NCBI RefSeq assembly: GCF_038957035.1 | Contig: NZ_CP152412.1 | Coordinates: forward strand, 7,002,501-7,066,500 | Length of the DNA: 64,000 bases | DNA from: Bradyrhizobium sp. B097 | GTDB lineage: Bacteria > Pseudomonadota > Alphaproteobacteria > Rhizobiales > Xanthobacteraceae | Direction: 5' to 3' | In this document: positions 1 through 9,834 of the stretch, in pieces | How positions within the stretch are numbered: position 1 is the first letter of the stretch | How the letters are laid out: each line of letters begins with the position of its first letter | Translations under genes and position numbers: made by a program | Notes under the pieces: model-generated | The model's input: only the letters and a program-made list of their open reading frames with translations | The model's database searches: none | Told to the model about the DNA's origin: nothing

Positions 1-2
1 CC

Positions 3-1592
3 GCATCTGAACAGATCACAGGCATTGCCGCAGCGGAGGAGGTGGACCGGGAGCGAGACGTCAAGAGAGCCATCGAGAACGGCCAACGCAGCGTCGGTAC
101 CGCGCTGATCAACCTGGCCGCGCTGTGGCAGTCTCGCGTCGACCTGCGGCAAACGACCGAGAAGGTGGAGGATCTCAGACAGCGCATCGCGGCGTTGACC
201 AAACGGCTTGAACAAGAAGGACTCTCCCCTGAGGCCCTTAAGACAATCGAGGATGGCCCAAAGTACGGTCGAGCGAATGATTACATTCGCACTGTCGGCG
301 ACCAGGCGAGAGACGCTAAGGTCGAACTCGACCGGCTGGAAAGCGCCACGCTTACGGTCGAGTTGTCGGCTTACGAGGGCGCGAGCGACTTTGATGAGGC
401 GGCAAGCTTGCAGCAGGCTCTGTCGGACGCCAAGGCCGCGATCAAGGCGTCGTTCGAAGCGGCGAAGACTGCTCTCGACGTTCTGTCGACGAGGCAAGTT
501 GAAGCCGGGAACCGCTTTGAGGTTAAGCGAGCTGCCTTCGGGTCAACCTACGCAGCCGCCGTTGAGGAACAGGGCAAGCACAGCAACCTGATCGACGAGG
601 TCGCCCGGTTGAACGGCGAACTGCAGACGGCGGAAGCCGCGCAGGCGCGTGCTCGGAGCGCGGAGCTTGCCAAAGCGAATGCCGAGAAGGACTACGTGGA
701 TGCGCTCGCGCAGTTGGACCGTCTGGTGAGTCAGCGGCGCGACATCCTAAAATCCGCCGCCGACGCCGTCGCCGGCAAGTCAAGCAATATGCTAAGGGCA
801 CGCGCTCGCCGGGATCGACTGCCGGCGCAGTACTTGGCCGCGCTGCACAAGCTGTTTGAGGCGTCTCATACTCAATCGGTCGAAGATAGCTGCACGGAGT
901 GGGTCAGCGCGACACTTGCGGCCGACGAGGTCGAAGGCTGGGCCAAGCTGCGGCAGCAGTTTGTCGGGCTTTACGAAGCAAAGATCATGGCCGGGTCGCC
1001 GCCCGATGCGAGTGATGGTATTCTTGGCTCGCTCCAAGCGATCCTGTTCAATGGCGCCAGGCAACTGACAGAGCGGCAGCGCAAGAGGATTTATCTGAAT
1101 CTCACGGACACAACGATCGCTGGCATCGTGGCGGCGGTTCCGGCGGATTCGATCATCATGTCATACGTTGACGACGGCAGGGCAATCGACTTCAAAATGG
1201 CGTCGCCTGGTCAACAGGCGTCCGCCCTACTCGAACTTCTGCTCAAACAATCTGCTGGAACGCTGATCATCGATCAACCGGAAGACGACCTGGATAACCG
1301 AGTGATCATGCGGATCGTGGAGCTTTTGCGAACCTCGAAGTCTACCCGGCAGCTCATTTTTACGACTCACAATGCCAACATCGTCGTCAATGGTGATGCT
1401 GATAAGATCATTGCACTGAAGTCTCCGGAGCCATCGTCAAATCCGAACAATAACTCACCTCGCGTTCAGCTTGACTGCGACGGAGCGATCGAGACGCCGG
1501 CTGTGAGCGCCACCATCACTTCGATCATGGAGGGAGGACGTGAAGCCTTTGATCTGCGCAGCCGCAAGTACCGGTTTGATTCGCAGGCGTGA
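3..1592 (+). CDS. TrlF-like AAA-type ATPase, C-terminal part (5' end outside window)
   Basis: The reading frame is open from the first bases of the window, so the gene begins upstream and only about 530 C-terminal residues are visible. The visible part starts with a long charged, Gln/Glu/Arg-rich coiled-coil stretch and ends with SMC/ABC-like ATPase elements: a signature-like SPGQQASALLELLL, a Walker B TLIIDQPEDDLDN, and an H-loop TTHNANI. This arrangement matches the TrlF family, in which an N-terminal PHP phosphoesterase domain precedes a split ATPase; that N-terminal half would be outside the window, so the family call rests on the ATPase end only. TrlF-type proteins are often found in mobile, defence-like DNA. 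The next gene is convergent. An SbcC/RecN-like ATPase is the main alternative. Confidence 0.7.
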   Translation, partial: ASEQITGIAAAEEVDRERDVKRAIENGQRSVGTALINLAALWQSRVDLRQTTEKVEDLRQRIAALTKRLEQEGLSPEALKTIEDGPKYGRANDYIRTVGDQARDAKVELDRLESATLTVELSAYEGASDFDEAASLQQALSDAKAAIKASFEAAKTALDVLSTRQVEAGNRFEVKRAAFGSTYAAAVEEQGKHSNLIDEVARLNGELQTAEAAQARARSAELAKANAEKDYVDALAQLDRLVSQRRDILKSAADAVAGKSSNMLRARARRDRLPAQYLAALHKLFEASHTQSVEDSCTEWVSATLAADEVEGWAKLRQQFVGLYEAKIMAGSPPDASDGILGSLQAILFNGARQLTERQRKRIYLNLTDTTIAGIVAAVPADSIIMSYVDDGRAIDFKMASPGQQASALLELLLKQSAGTLIIDQPEDDLDNRVIMRIVELLRTSKSTRQLIFTTHNANIVVNGDADKIIALKSPEPSSNPNNNSPRVQLDCDGAIETPAVSATITSIMEGGREAFDLRSRKYRFDSQA

Positions 1593-1685
1593 CGTTGCAA
1601 CCCCCAAGTATCTCCTTCCTCATGCTGAATCCCATTTATATGATGTCCGAGAGCTGCAGGTTAGGCGCCTTGTCGCCTTGTAAGC

Positions 1686-2543
1686 TTATTGTCTCGTCAC
1701 AAAGATAAGCTGAGCTCCGACCGACCAAGTCTCTGCACCAACCACGAGCGCCACGGCTTCCGCGCGGCTACGGCCACTCGCTTGAAATCGGGCTAGTCGG
1801 CTGCGACGAAGGGCAGCTCCCCGGCCGTCGTCTGACGGAATCCCATAAGCGCCGCGGTCCGGATCTTGGTGGCGCCGTTCGCCGGCCCGGCGGATTTCCG
1901 TACGTCTTTCAAAGCCGGTCAGAACCTCTTCCAGAGCCTCGCCAAGGGACACCTTACGGTGTTCAAGGTCAAAGCGGACCTTTTCGGCGATGTCCGCTTC
2001 GCGCACGGCTGGAAGTTGCAGCGGGGTAGAACAGAGGTATGCACGTTGATCGTCATAGACGACCATGTGTTCTCCATCAGGAACGCCGTTGTTGTCCAAT
2101 ACCGACCGAATTGCCTTTGGCGTCACAATGAGCGACCGCCGAAGAATCTTCTTCTGCTCATAGTGGCCGAGATAGACCTCCCAGTCGTGAAACCTTGGAG
2201 CAACATAGAATACGCGCGCACCGTCGAGCTCAGCCTTTAGCAGCAACTCGAACTGACCGTCAGGCTCTGCTGTATCGACACGATATCTCCAGAATTGCTG
2301 AGAAAGCCGAGGTCGCGGCGACGGCTTAAAGCGCCGCATGGCTTGCCCGAGCTTGAACTGGATCATCAGCGGCATACCCTGGACGTTGAACGCAACATCA
2401 AAGCCGACAGAGGCTTCTTGAATCAGGTTGGGAAGGAAAGGTACTGCTGACAGACCCGACGCTTTCAGCCGGCGTTCGACTTCGCGCGTTACACCATACC
2501 CGTAGGAAAATTCAGATAGACGCTCGTGAAGTTCGATCGGCAT
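1686..2543 (-). CDS. Hypothetical protein
   Basis: An open frame of about 285 codons if started at the ATG at 2543 (MPIELHERLSEFSYGYG); the frame continues upstream to 2612 but those residues look non-coding. I do not recognise a family. The N-terminal 100 residues (GYGVTREVERRL, VGFDVAFNVQGMPLMIQFKLGQAMRRF) read like a nuclease-like or recognition domain, with a D...QFK arrangement similar to restriction-like folds; this is speculation. The C-terminal 60 residues are Arg-rich. It is co-directional with the Fic gene upstream (gap about 185 bp) and convergent with the TrlF-like ATPase. No signal peptide or membrane segment is visible. Confidence 0.55.
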   Translation of the reverse strand: MPIELHERLSEFSYGYGVTREVERRLKASGLSAVPFLPNLIQEASVGFDVAFNVQGMPLMIQFKLGQAMRRFKPSPRPRLSQQFWRYRVDTAEPDGQFELLLKAELDGARVFYVAPRFHDWEVYLGHYEQKKILRRSLIVTPKAIRSVLDNNGVPDGEHMVVYDDQRAYLCSTPLQLPAVREADIAEKVRFDLEHRKVSLGEALEEVLTGFERRTEIRRAGERRHQDPDRGAYGIPSDDGRGAALRRSRLARFQASGRSRAEAVALVVGAETWSVGAQLIFVTRQ

Positions 2544-2728
2544 ACCTAAAACCGGCGTGCTTGGCGCCCGACATCGCCGGTACGCTAGCCCGCCCTCCCC
2601 CTCCAGATCCACTTATATAGACTTCGCATCGTACCCACGGATCGACCGAGATCAAACCAGGCAGTTCAGTTGCCGCGCGAGCGGGCTTTCCTTGTCGCGC
2701 TTGGCGCAGTTCGCCGCGACCACTCTGG

Positions 2729-3901
2729 TTAGCTCGCGCGTGGCTGGTAGAGTCGCGGAAACCAGCGATCAACGGCATCCGGCGGAAAGCCTAATCGAAC
2801 TGGACTTCGCGTTGTCGGCGACACAAGGTACCCCTTGTCAATCAGCTGATTGAGCACAGTACGCGCCTGACGCTCGGCGTAACCGGTGATATCCGACGCA
2901 TCGCCTCGCTTGAACTCGCCCTGCATGACAGCCAGTCGCAAAATTGGCCAGGAGCCCTTTGAGAGGCGTTTTGCGGCTATTTCCTCCTCGGTCCAGATCT
3001 CCATCCGATTTATGAGCTCCGAGGGCTCCAGCAGCCGTTCCATGAAGTCGACCTGGTCGACGCAAGTGGCGAGAAAGAACCGACAGAAGTCGGCGAGGCC
3101 TGCTTGAGTGAGATTGCCTCGACCATCGGGATCCCCTCGCCTCGGCTCGTCGGCGGCCTGAAGGCTTGCCGTGTACTCCGCGGAGACGCGCGCCAATCCG
3201 CGCGAAATCGACCACAGCTCTGAGCCGATGCCGAGCTCGCGCAGCAGCGCATGCGAAAACAGGCGCGCGACGCGACCGTTGCCATCGAAGAATGGGTGGA
3301 TCCAGGTCAGGCGATGGTGCGAAGCTGCAACGCTGATGATGCGTTCGATTTTCGAGAGCATCTTCGTAGAGTAAGCCTCACAGAACCGCAGAAGGAAATC
3401 CGGCAGCTCATCCGGATCGGGCGGGACGTGCAGGCCGGCCTGAACATGACGCGTTCGTAGTTCGCCCGGCGTCATCTTCACACGTTCCCTGGTTTGCGGG
3501 TTTTCAACCCACCACATCTCTTCAGGAATGCGGCTGTAAAACTCGCGATGCAGCCAGAGAATAAATTCGGTTGTGAAAACGCTGCCTGGCCCCTCTCCCC
3601 GGTCGATCATTTCCTGCACTTCGATGTGAGCCTTCGCCTCAAGCTGGAGATTCCGCTTTTCAGGGTCTGTCGCAAAGTCGTTCTTCAACGCGCGATCGAT
3701 ATCGATCAACGTCGTGTTGTGGTTTTCGATGAGATTGGAGTAATAGCAGTTCATGGATCGAACGAGGTTGCCGATCGAGCCGCGAAGGGCCGGGCTCGGG
3801 CGAGCGGCCAGGCCGCTGGCCTTCGCTACGAGGTCCGTCGCAAGATCGGTCAGATCCTTACTTTCAGCTGGGATCATCGGCTCCATTCGGGTGACCGCCA
3901 T
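2729..3901 (-). CDS. Fic family protein (AMP-transferase type) with N-terminal inhibitory motif
   Basis: A 390-residue Fic-domain protein. The core Fic motif HPFFDGNGRVARL fits HxFx(D/E)GNGRxxR, with the catalytic His and the phosphate-binding GNGR. Fic enzymes usually transfer AMP from ATP to a hydroxyl side chain of a target protein. Near residue 55, SNLIEN fits the inhibitory helix consensus (S/T)xxxE(G/N), placed N-terminal to the Fic core as in class II Fic proteins, so the enzyme is probably auto-inhibited. The C-terminus (about residues 300-385, ending near VDRWFPRLY) reads like a winged-helix domain (DITGYAERQARTVLNQLIDKGYL), typical of stand-alone chromosomal Fic proteins. The start at 3901 has only a weak ribosome-binding site; MEPMIP five codons in is an alternative. 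Divergent from the DUF2130 gene. Confidence 0.88.
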   Translation of the reverse strand: MAVTRMEPMIPAESKDLTDLATDLVAKASGLAARPSPALRGSIGNLVRSMNCYYSNLIENHNTTLIDIDRALKNDFATDPEKRNLQLEAKAHIEVQEMIDRGEGPGSVFTTEFILWLHREFYSRIPEEMWWVENPQTRERVKMTPGELRTRHVQAGLHVPPDPDELPDFLLRFCEAYSTKMLSKIERIISVAASHHRLTWIHPFFDGNGRVARLFSHALLRELGIGSELWSISRGLARVSAEYTASLQAADEPRRGDPDGRGNLTQAGLADFCRFFLATCVDQVDFMERLLEPSELINRMEIWTEEEIAAKRLSKGSWPILRLAVMQGEFKRGDASDITGYAERQARTVLNQLIDKGYLVSPTTRSPVRLGFPPDAVDRWFPRLYQPRAS

Positions 3902-4193
3902 TTTGCCGATTTCTTTGCCGGTTAATTTGCTAATTAAATTATGACATTAGGTCGAAAATTTACAATCCATTTTGCCGCTTTTATTGCCGTTTCCAAGACA
4001 CGGAAACGGCCCGCCGATCACTTTTTGTTCCTCTCTTGATTACGGTACGGTGGTCAGCATCAGAACGGCCTTCGTGGTTTCCGGGGAAAACGGCCGTGTG
4101 ACGACACCTACGTGTGGATAGCAGCCGCGGGCGCCTCGCAACCGCAGCCAGATGATGTTCAATCGGCCCCGCATTAATGACAGGCGGCAAATC
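3902..4193. promoter_or_regulatory. Divergent intergenic region between Fic and DUF2130 genes
   Basis: About 290 bp between two divergent genes. The first 75 bases (3925-3975) are strikingly AT-rich compared with the surroundings, with TTAATTTGCTAATTAAATTA-like sequence, suitable for promoters in both directions. No clear -35/-10 pair or operator can be assigned by eye. Confidence 0.35.
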
Positions 4194-5501
4194 ATGAATT
4201 TCAAAGCGACTGCGGCTGGCGCTGCGTACGAGCCGACCTTGCGTTGTCCCAACTGCAATCATGCGATCCACCTGACTGAATCTCTCGCAGCACCGCTTCT
4301 CGCTGAGACCCGCCAGCGCTTTCAGGCGCAATTGGCAGCCAAGGATGCAGAGATCATTCGGAAGACCGACGCTTTGCGCGCCGAGCGCGAGCAACTGGCC
4401 AAGGACCGCGAGCAGGTCGAGGACCAGGTCGCCAAGCTCCTGACGGCGGAGCGGGGCCAACTGGTTGCAACGGAGTCCAAGAAAGCACGCGAGGCCGCGG
4501 CGGCCGAACTGCAGGCCAAGGATGCCGAAGCCAGGGAACTTCGTGCGATGTTGGAGGCCAACACTGCCAAACTTGCCGAGGCCCAGCAGGTGCAGGCCGA
4601 ATTCTTGCGGAAGGAGCGTGCGCTGGGGACCGAGAAGCGTGAGCTCGACCTGACGATCGAGAAACGCGTGCAGGCCTCCGTCGGCGAGATCCAGATCAAG
4701 GCCAGGCAAGAGGCCGACGAGGCCGCGCGTTTGCGCGTGGCAGAGAGGGATCAGACGATAGAGTCGATGACTCGTACAATCGAGGAACTGAAGCGCAAGG
4801 CTGAGCAAGGCTCCCAGCAGACTCAGGGGGAAGTCCTTGAGCTTGAGCTCGAAGAATTGCTTCGCGGGCGTTTTCCGACCGACGTGATTGAGCCGATCGG
4901 CAAAGGTGAACTTGGTGCCGACGTCATGCAGCAGGTGAACGGCACAATTGGTCAGCCCGCCGGCATCATCCTCTGGGAATCCAAGCGGACCAAGGCCTGG
5001 ACCGACGGCTGGCTCGCGAAGCTACGCGACGACCAGCGCCGTTGTGGCGCAGACGTAGCGCTGATCATCTCACAGGCGCTGCCGAAACACCTGGAGCAGT
5101 TTGATCTGCTTGACGGGGTGTGGGTTGCTCACCCCCGCTGCGCTGTTCCTGTAGCAGTTGCGCTCCGCCAGGGACTTATCGACGTCGCCAACTCCCGCCT
5201 GGTTCAGCAGGGCCAACAAACCAAGATGGAGCAGGTCTACCAATATTTGACCGGGACGAGATTCCGGCAGCGCGTCGATGCCGTCGTCGAAAAGTTCACC
5301 GACATGCGCGAGGACCTCGATAGGGAACGCAAGTTCATCAGCCGGCAGTGGGCAAAGCGCGAAACGCAGATCCTGTCCGTCATTGAATCGACGGTCGGCA
5401 TGGTTGGCGACCTCCAGGCGATCGCAGGCCAGGCTATGCCGGAAATACCAAGCCTTGAGATGCCGTTGCTGGAGGTTCAGGCTGACCGCAAAATCGGATG
5501 A
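4194..5501 (+). CDS. DUF2130 domain-containing coiled-coil protein
   Basis: About 435 residues from the ATG at 4194 (MNFKATAAGAAYEPTLRCPNC); the frame is open from an earlier ATG at 4152, but a zinc-ribbon-like CPNCNHAI close to the N-terminus is typical of the family and favours the later start. Residues about 35-230 form a long Ala/Glu/Arg/Gln-rich coiled coil. The C-terminal half (ELLRGRFPTDVIEPIGKGELGADVMQ, GIILWESKRTKAWTDGWLAKLRDDQR) is the DUF2130 domain, which resembles restriction-like nuclease folds with a D...(E/D)xK core; here GADV and WESKRTK are candidate active-site elements. The function of the family is not established. It stands alone, ahead of a convergent porin gene. Confidence 0.82.
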   Translation: MNFKATAAGAAYEPTLRCPNCNHAIHLTESLAAPLLAETRQRFQAQLAAKDAEIIRKTDALRAEREQLAKDREQVEDQVAKLLTAERGQLVATESKKAREAAAAELQAKDAEARELRAMLEANTAKLAEAQQVQAEFLRKERALGTEKRELDLTIEKRVQASVGEIQIKARQEADEAARLRVAERDQTIESMTRTIEELKRKAEQGSQQTQGEVLELELEELLRGRFPTDVIEPIGKGELGADVMQQVNGTIGQPAGIILWESKRTKAWTDGWLAKLRDDQRRCGADVALIISQALPKHLEQFDLLDGVWVAHPRCAVPVAVALRQGLIDVANSRLVQQGQQTKMEQVYQYLTGTRFRQRVDAVVEKFTDMREDLDRERKFISRQWAKRETQILSVIESTVGMVGDLQAIAGQAMPEIPSLEMPLLEVQADRKIG

Positions 5502-5670
5502 TTAGCGCGGGTCGACAAAGCCAGGATGGTCGCATTGGTCTCCTCGCGCCGCAGATAGCCCTCATACTGGATCCGCCCGGCGGCTGTTAACGGCTTGCGA
5601 TCAATCGTGGTCGCGCCGATGAAAAATGGCCAAATAAATCTGGTTGATTAGCATACATGGCGCTCGACTC

Positions 5671-5696
5671 AAAAAGGCCACTCCGTAGGAGTGGCC
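5671..5696 (-). terminator. Rho-independent terminator of the porin gene
   Basis: A perfect 9-bp stem GGCCACTCC / GGAGTGGCC with a 3-base loop (5676-5696). On the minus strand it is followed by five T residues (A5 at 5671-5675 on the plus strand). It lies about 110 bp downstream of the porin stop codon. The rest of 5502-5808 shows no gene. Confidence 0.8.
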
Positions 5697-5808
5697 CAAG
5701 TCAGCGAGGAAACGTACCACAAGAGGCCTCTGGGTTCGGCCGCTGTCTGGTCGATCGGTGCACCGGCTCTACGACAGAACTCCCGTTCTCCGGTTGTTTG
5801 ACGGGACC

Positions 5809-7383
5809 TCACCAATTGCGCTGAACGCGTAGAAGCCCGACCAGCGCGCTCTGGTTCTTCAGCTCATATATAGCAGCCGGCTTGCCGACACCTGCGACCG
5901 CTGGCGCCTTAATCGTGCCAGAGTACTTCTGATCGAGAAAAGTGGCATCGAGCTCAGCCGAGAACGTCAGGTTCGTGACAGGTGTCCAGCGCGTGATCGT
6001 ACCGACGCCGGCGATGTTGAAATCGGGATTGCAGACACCGGTCAGGCCAAGTGCAGCCATGCCAGAGCTGCCGCAGATCTGAGCCTTAGCTGCGTCTGTG
6101 TAGCGGACAGCAGCCCACCCGCCGTAAAAGCCAGTATTCCAGTACGGATTCCAGTTGTGGGTATAACCTCCGTTGAAGCCATACGTCGTGGTCAGCTGCA
6201 GAGCCGTACCTGTTGCTGCTGTTGTGCCGGAGTAGATGGCATCCGCGATGCCTGCGAGGCCCACGCTTTGATACGCGTCAGTTCTGGCAGAATTGCCGTA
6301 CATCGCCCATGAGGCAGGAATGTTCTCGTTGATGCCAAAGTTGATTGCGCCGTTGGCGTAGGCAGCTTGCAAGTTGACGGTATCACCGGCGCCAGTAGGA
6401 ATGTTCTTGATGGACAACGCCAACTGACCAGCCCAACCCCACTTGTCGGAGGCGTGTCCGGACGTTTCGTCTGCACCGTAGTACGCGGCGTGATTATTGT
6501 GTGCCGCGACCGAAGCCTGGAAGAGACCCCAGGCTTGGTCAAGGCGCGTCATGCCCACGACATCTGGAGCCCGGGTAGCACCGAAACTCGGCGAACCATA
6601 AGCCCCCGTCCCAATGCCCGCGGCTGTTGCATAAGTCGTGTTCCAGATATTCCTCTGATAATAGGCGGTCGGGTCCTGCATTGAAAATGTCGCCGTAAAG
6701 CCCTGACCAAAGTCGGCGGTATAGGTAAGCTGGTTGACACCTGTGTTGTTTCCGCCGCTGCCCGGAAGGCCGTCGAAGTTGCCAGCCGGATATTGCACCC
6801 AAGGAGAGCTGTACTGGGAGACCGCCTTTCCTATGGTGAATCCAGCAAATTGAATGAACGCGAAATAGACGCCAACCGAACCATAGCCAACATTGCCCAC
6901 AGCTGCATTGGCAGGCGCCGCAGTACCGCCGAGGGATTGGTAGACAGTAGAGCCATTTCCAGCACCACTGTAGCTACCTGACGCCCAATTAAGAGTCGTT
7001 TCGAAGAAGGTGCGGACCAAGCCGTACTCAGTCGCTGTGCGCGTATCAATGGTGAAGTCGATGCGAGCGCGACCGGTATAGGCACCGCTCAGACGATTGT
7101 TGGCACCAGCGGGACCGGAAACAGGCGTCATGACAAAGCTGGAGCTGTCCAGCACCGTGTCAGCGCGCACAAAGCCGCCCAGTTTGATGCAGGTATCAGA
7201 GCCAGGCACGTAGTAGAATCCGGTACCATATAGCGAGCAAGCCTTCACATACTGGATCTCTTTGGCCTTTACGGGAATATCAGCGGCCTGTGCCCCACTC
7301 AACGCAATCAAGCCAGCCATTGAAGTCAGTACGGTCCGTTTGATCGTTCGATGTGAGGCCGAGCTCGCATTTGAGAATGTCAT
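5809..7383 (-). CDS. Alphaproteobacterial porin
   Basis: A 524-residue outer-membrane porin if started at the ATG at 7383, which has a purine-rich ribosome-binding site (AAGGACAGGG). The frame extends 23 codons further upstream without a better start. A signal peptide of about 33 residues follows (KRTVLTSMAGLIALSGAQAA, cleavage after AQA). The mature N-terminus continues with CSLYGTGFYYVPGSDTCIKLGG, the paired-Cys signature of the porin_2 family of Rhizobiales, followed by alternating aromatic beta strands and the terminal aromatic residue (VQRNW) needed for BAM-dependent assembly. It would form a general diffusion channel. Bradyrhizobium genomes carry many such paralogues, so it says little about local function. 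A clear terminator follows. Confidence 0.93.
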   Translation of the reverse strand: MTFSNASSASHRTIKRTVLTSMAGLIALSGAQAADIPVKAKEIQYVKACSLYGTGFYYVPGSDTCIKLGGFVRADTVLDSSSFVMTPVSGPAGANNRLSGAYTGRARIDFTIDTRTATEYGLVRTFFETTLNWASGSYSGAGNGSTVYQSLGGTAAPANAAVGNVGYGSVGVYFAFIQFAGFTIGKAVSQYSSPWVQYPAGNFDGLPGSGGNNTGVNQLTYTADFGQGFTATFSMQDPTAYYQRNIWNTTYATAAGIGTGAYGSPSFGATRAPDVVGMTRLDQAWGLFQASVAAHNNHAAYYGADETSGHASDKWGWAGQLALSIKNIPTGAGDTVNLQAAYANGAINFGINENIPASWAMYGNSARTDAYQSVGLAGIADAIYSGTTAATGTALQLTTTYGFNGGYTHNWNPYWNTGFYGGWAAVRYTDAAKAQICGSSGMAALGLTGVCNPDFNIAGVGTITRWTPVTNLTFSAELDATFLDQKYSGTIKAPAVAGVGKPAAIYELKNQSALVGLLRVQRNW

Positions 7384-8753
7384 TGTCCCCTGTCCTTCGT
7401 AGACCCCGTCGGACCCACGGGTAGCACTGCAGAGTAACCGTTTGACGGCCACGCATCGAATAGTGCGATCGTTACGTTCGTGTTTGACGATGGATAATGT
7501 ATGAAAGCCGACGTCGCCCGGTTGAGCCTCTCTGCTTTAGAGATTGGCCGCGGTCACAACGGTCGCGGGTGGACGCGGCAATCCAACGTAAGAAATCTGT
7601 TACAAATCAGATTCAGACCGGAGCCCGCCTAGCCGACGGATGGACGTATGAGGTGAAGCCGCATTGCTGCGCTCGAAATCCAGGGCGTAAATGCGAGCGC
7701 GGGTTCAGCCGAGCAAGAGGCACACGCCTTCCAGCAGCGCACCGGTGCCGAGGCCGCGTCGTAAAGAAGCGGCTGATGTCCCTGGATGATGAACGCCGAC
7801 CTTTCGTACTCGATGCCGGTGCGAATGCCGGCCTTCGACCACGCGATCAGTTCGTTGCGCGATCGCAATGACGCCGTGACAATTTGGTCCATCGCCACGC
7901 TCATCGCAGAGGCGGTCGACTGTCCTCCTTACGGTCCGACGCAAGTATTGCGCATCTGACGATGTCGCTGAGTGAAGGACGACCGTTTACCAGCATAGCC
8001 GTGTGGGTCAGCTGGCAGTTGCGGGGCAGCGGACAAGACATCTATCAGTGCGAGCCCGCCGCCCCGGCTATCCGGTTGGAGAACGGCGGGCCATCCAATC
8101 GCCTGGAGTGACCGGTGGCCCATGGCGCACCCCCACAGTCCACCATGCGCCCCCGGAGTGCTGGCTACCGGCGGAATCGGATTCCAGCATGCGGAACGCA
8201 CGGATCGATCAAACGCGTATATTCCTAAAGTTGCGACAACCAAGTGCACTCCGCTATTTCGGGCTTGGTCGCGCTCCAGCAAAATCATCATAGCGACATG
8301 CAACAATTCGCGCGCCGGTCAACTACCAACGCTGGTATTTGATCCAGATGACAAGACCGTGTCACCCAGGGATTGACCAACGTAGCACCTCTTCCTTTTG
8401 TCGAACAGAATGGCAGCTGGCAGACCTGGTTCTTGATAACTCCTCGGCTTCTCATCCTCGCGGCACCTATGCTGCAGGCCCCGGCTTATTGGCAATGCGG
8501 GCGGTTAGACGGCGACTTGGATGATTGCACCTCTCACCGCAGACGCGGCCAATGGGCTCGCGACGCCTGGCAGTTGAAATTCAAGGAGATCGAAGTGCCG
8601 TCGTTTGGGCTGGCGACCGCTTCGCCGTCGCCTCCTCTCTTCACAGGATTTTGGATAAGAACTCGGGGGAGTTAAGCAACGACCCAACAATGCACTAACG
8701 CTCTTCAGCGAATCCATGAAAGCAGCCACTGGGATCCTTTTGCGAACATTGCG
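7384..8753. other. 1.4-kb stretch with no recognisable gene
   Basis: Several short open frames occur on both strands (the longest, 7929-8306 minus, about 125 codons), but none has a recognisable domain. The frame at 7629-7904 minus (91 codons) has a protein-like stretch (RSRNELIAWSKAGIRTGIEY) and might be the end of a decayed gene. The stretch next to 7383 should hold the porin promoter. No terminator or repeat stands out. Confidence 0.4.
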
Positions 8754-9575
8754 ATGGCAACAACCTTTCCCAATTTTGAGACCCCATGGTCCGAATTCGC
8801 TGGCGAGGGACAGAACTATGATCTTTATCGGCCAAGCTATCCCAGTGAGGTCGCAAAGGTCATCATGGATCACGCTATTCACCACCGCCTGGGCGGCGAT
8901 ATTGTGGATGTGGGAAGCGGCACAGGACTCTTTACAAGGGCGCTCGCCGCAGAAGCCCAAGGACGACGCTCGATTATCGGCGTCGAGCCGAACACCGACA
9001 TGATTCGTGTTGCGGTGAAGTCAACGCCTCGCGAATTGAACATCAGATTCCGCATTTCACCAGCCGAGCGGCTACCATTTCCGGTCAGATGTTTGTCTGC
9101 CGTTGCGGCAGCTACGGCGGCCCATCGCTTTGACAGGTCCGCGTTCCATAATGAGGTTGCGCGCATACTGCTTCCAGGCGGGCTCTTGGCGCTCGTTCAC
9201 AATCGGCACCGGTACTTGGACAGTCCTGCACTTTCCGAGTATCACGATTTCGTCGAACAGTGCATTCCGGAGTACCACAGGGGCACTTTCACCACGGCGG
9301 CCGGGACCTACTCAACGATTGATTTCTATGGCGAGCTCGACACTGATCTCAGATTCGAAGACGTGAAGGTGCGGCATTGGAACTGGGATTTTGATACTAG
9401 CCTTCTGCACTTCCTGGCACTGAGTTTCTCTTCCAGCCTCATTCAACGATCGGCCGTGGCGATCGGCGAACAAGCTGTCGTCAAACAGCTAACCGACATA
9501 TTTGAGCGGCACTCGCAGAACGGTCTACTGCGTCAGCCGCACGTTACCGAGGTGACACTCGCGACAAGACAGTGA
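8754..9575 (+). CDS. Class I SAM-dependent methyltransferase
   Basis: 273 residues. The SAM-binding motif I is DIVDVGSGTGLFTRAL (about residues 48-63), followed by an acidic motif II (GVEPNTDMIRVA) and a post-I region around SPAERLPFP, where a catalytic-family Asp is usually seen. The motif IV region reads AVAAATAAHRFD, matching methyltransferase type 11 proteins that bind substrate through an aromatic C-terminal half (about residues 150-270). The substrate is unknown; such proteins methylate small molecules as often as quinones. It stands alone between non-coding DNA and a convergent dioxygenase gene, and the ribosome-binding site is weak. Confidence 0.82.
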   Translation: MATTFPNFETPWSEFAGEGQNYDLYRPSYPSEVAKVIMDHAIHHRLGGDIVDVGSGTGLFTRALAAEAQGRRSIIGVEPNTDMIRVAVKSTPRELNIRFRISPAERLPFPVRCLSAVAAATAAHRFDRSAFHNEVARILLPGGLLALVHNRHRYLDSPALSEYHDFVEQCIPEYHRGTFTTAAGTYSTIDFYGELDTDLRFEDVKVRHWNWDFDTSLLHFLALSFSSSLIQRSAVAIGEQAVVKQLTDIFERHSQNGLLRQPHVTEVTLATRQ

Positions 9576-9834
9576 CCCGAATGCTCAGCTGGTCAAATGG
9601 CTGCGGACCCGCAATAATCGATGCATTGGAGCTCTCGAGCTGAGATACGATTTTCCTCGTCTGCCGGCCTTTCTCCCTCCCCAAGCCTTTCGACGATACC
9701 AGGGCTCGGAACGTAGGCCATCCTTGGCCTAGACCGCAGCGCGCTCGAACGCCTTGGCTAGCAGATGCGCGAGGGCGCCGCGCAGGGTGGTGCGATCGCC
9801 CTCGCGTTGACGAGGCGAGCCGTGGACGTAAGGC

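Noticed and set aside
3981..4808. Long minus-strand frame of 275 codons
   Set aside because: It lies antisense to the DUF2130 gene and its Leu/Gly-rich composition mirrors that gene's coiled coil. No domain.
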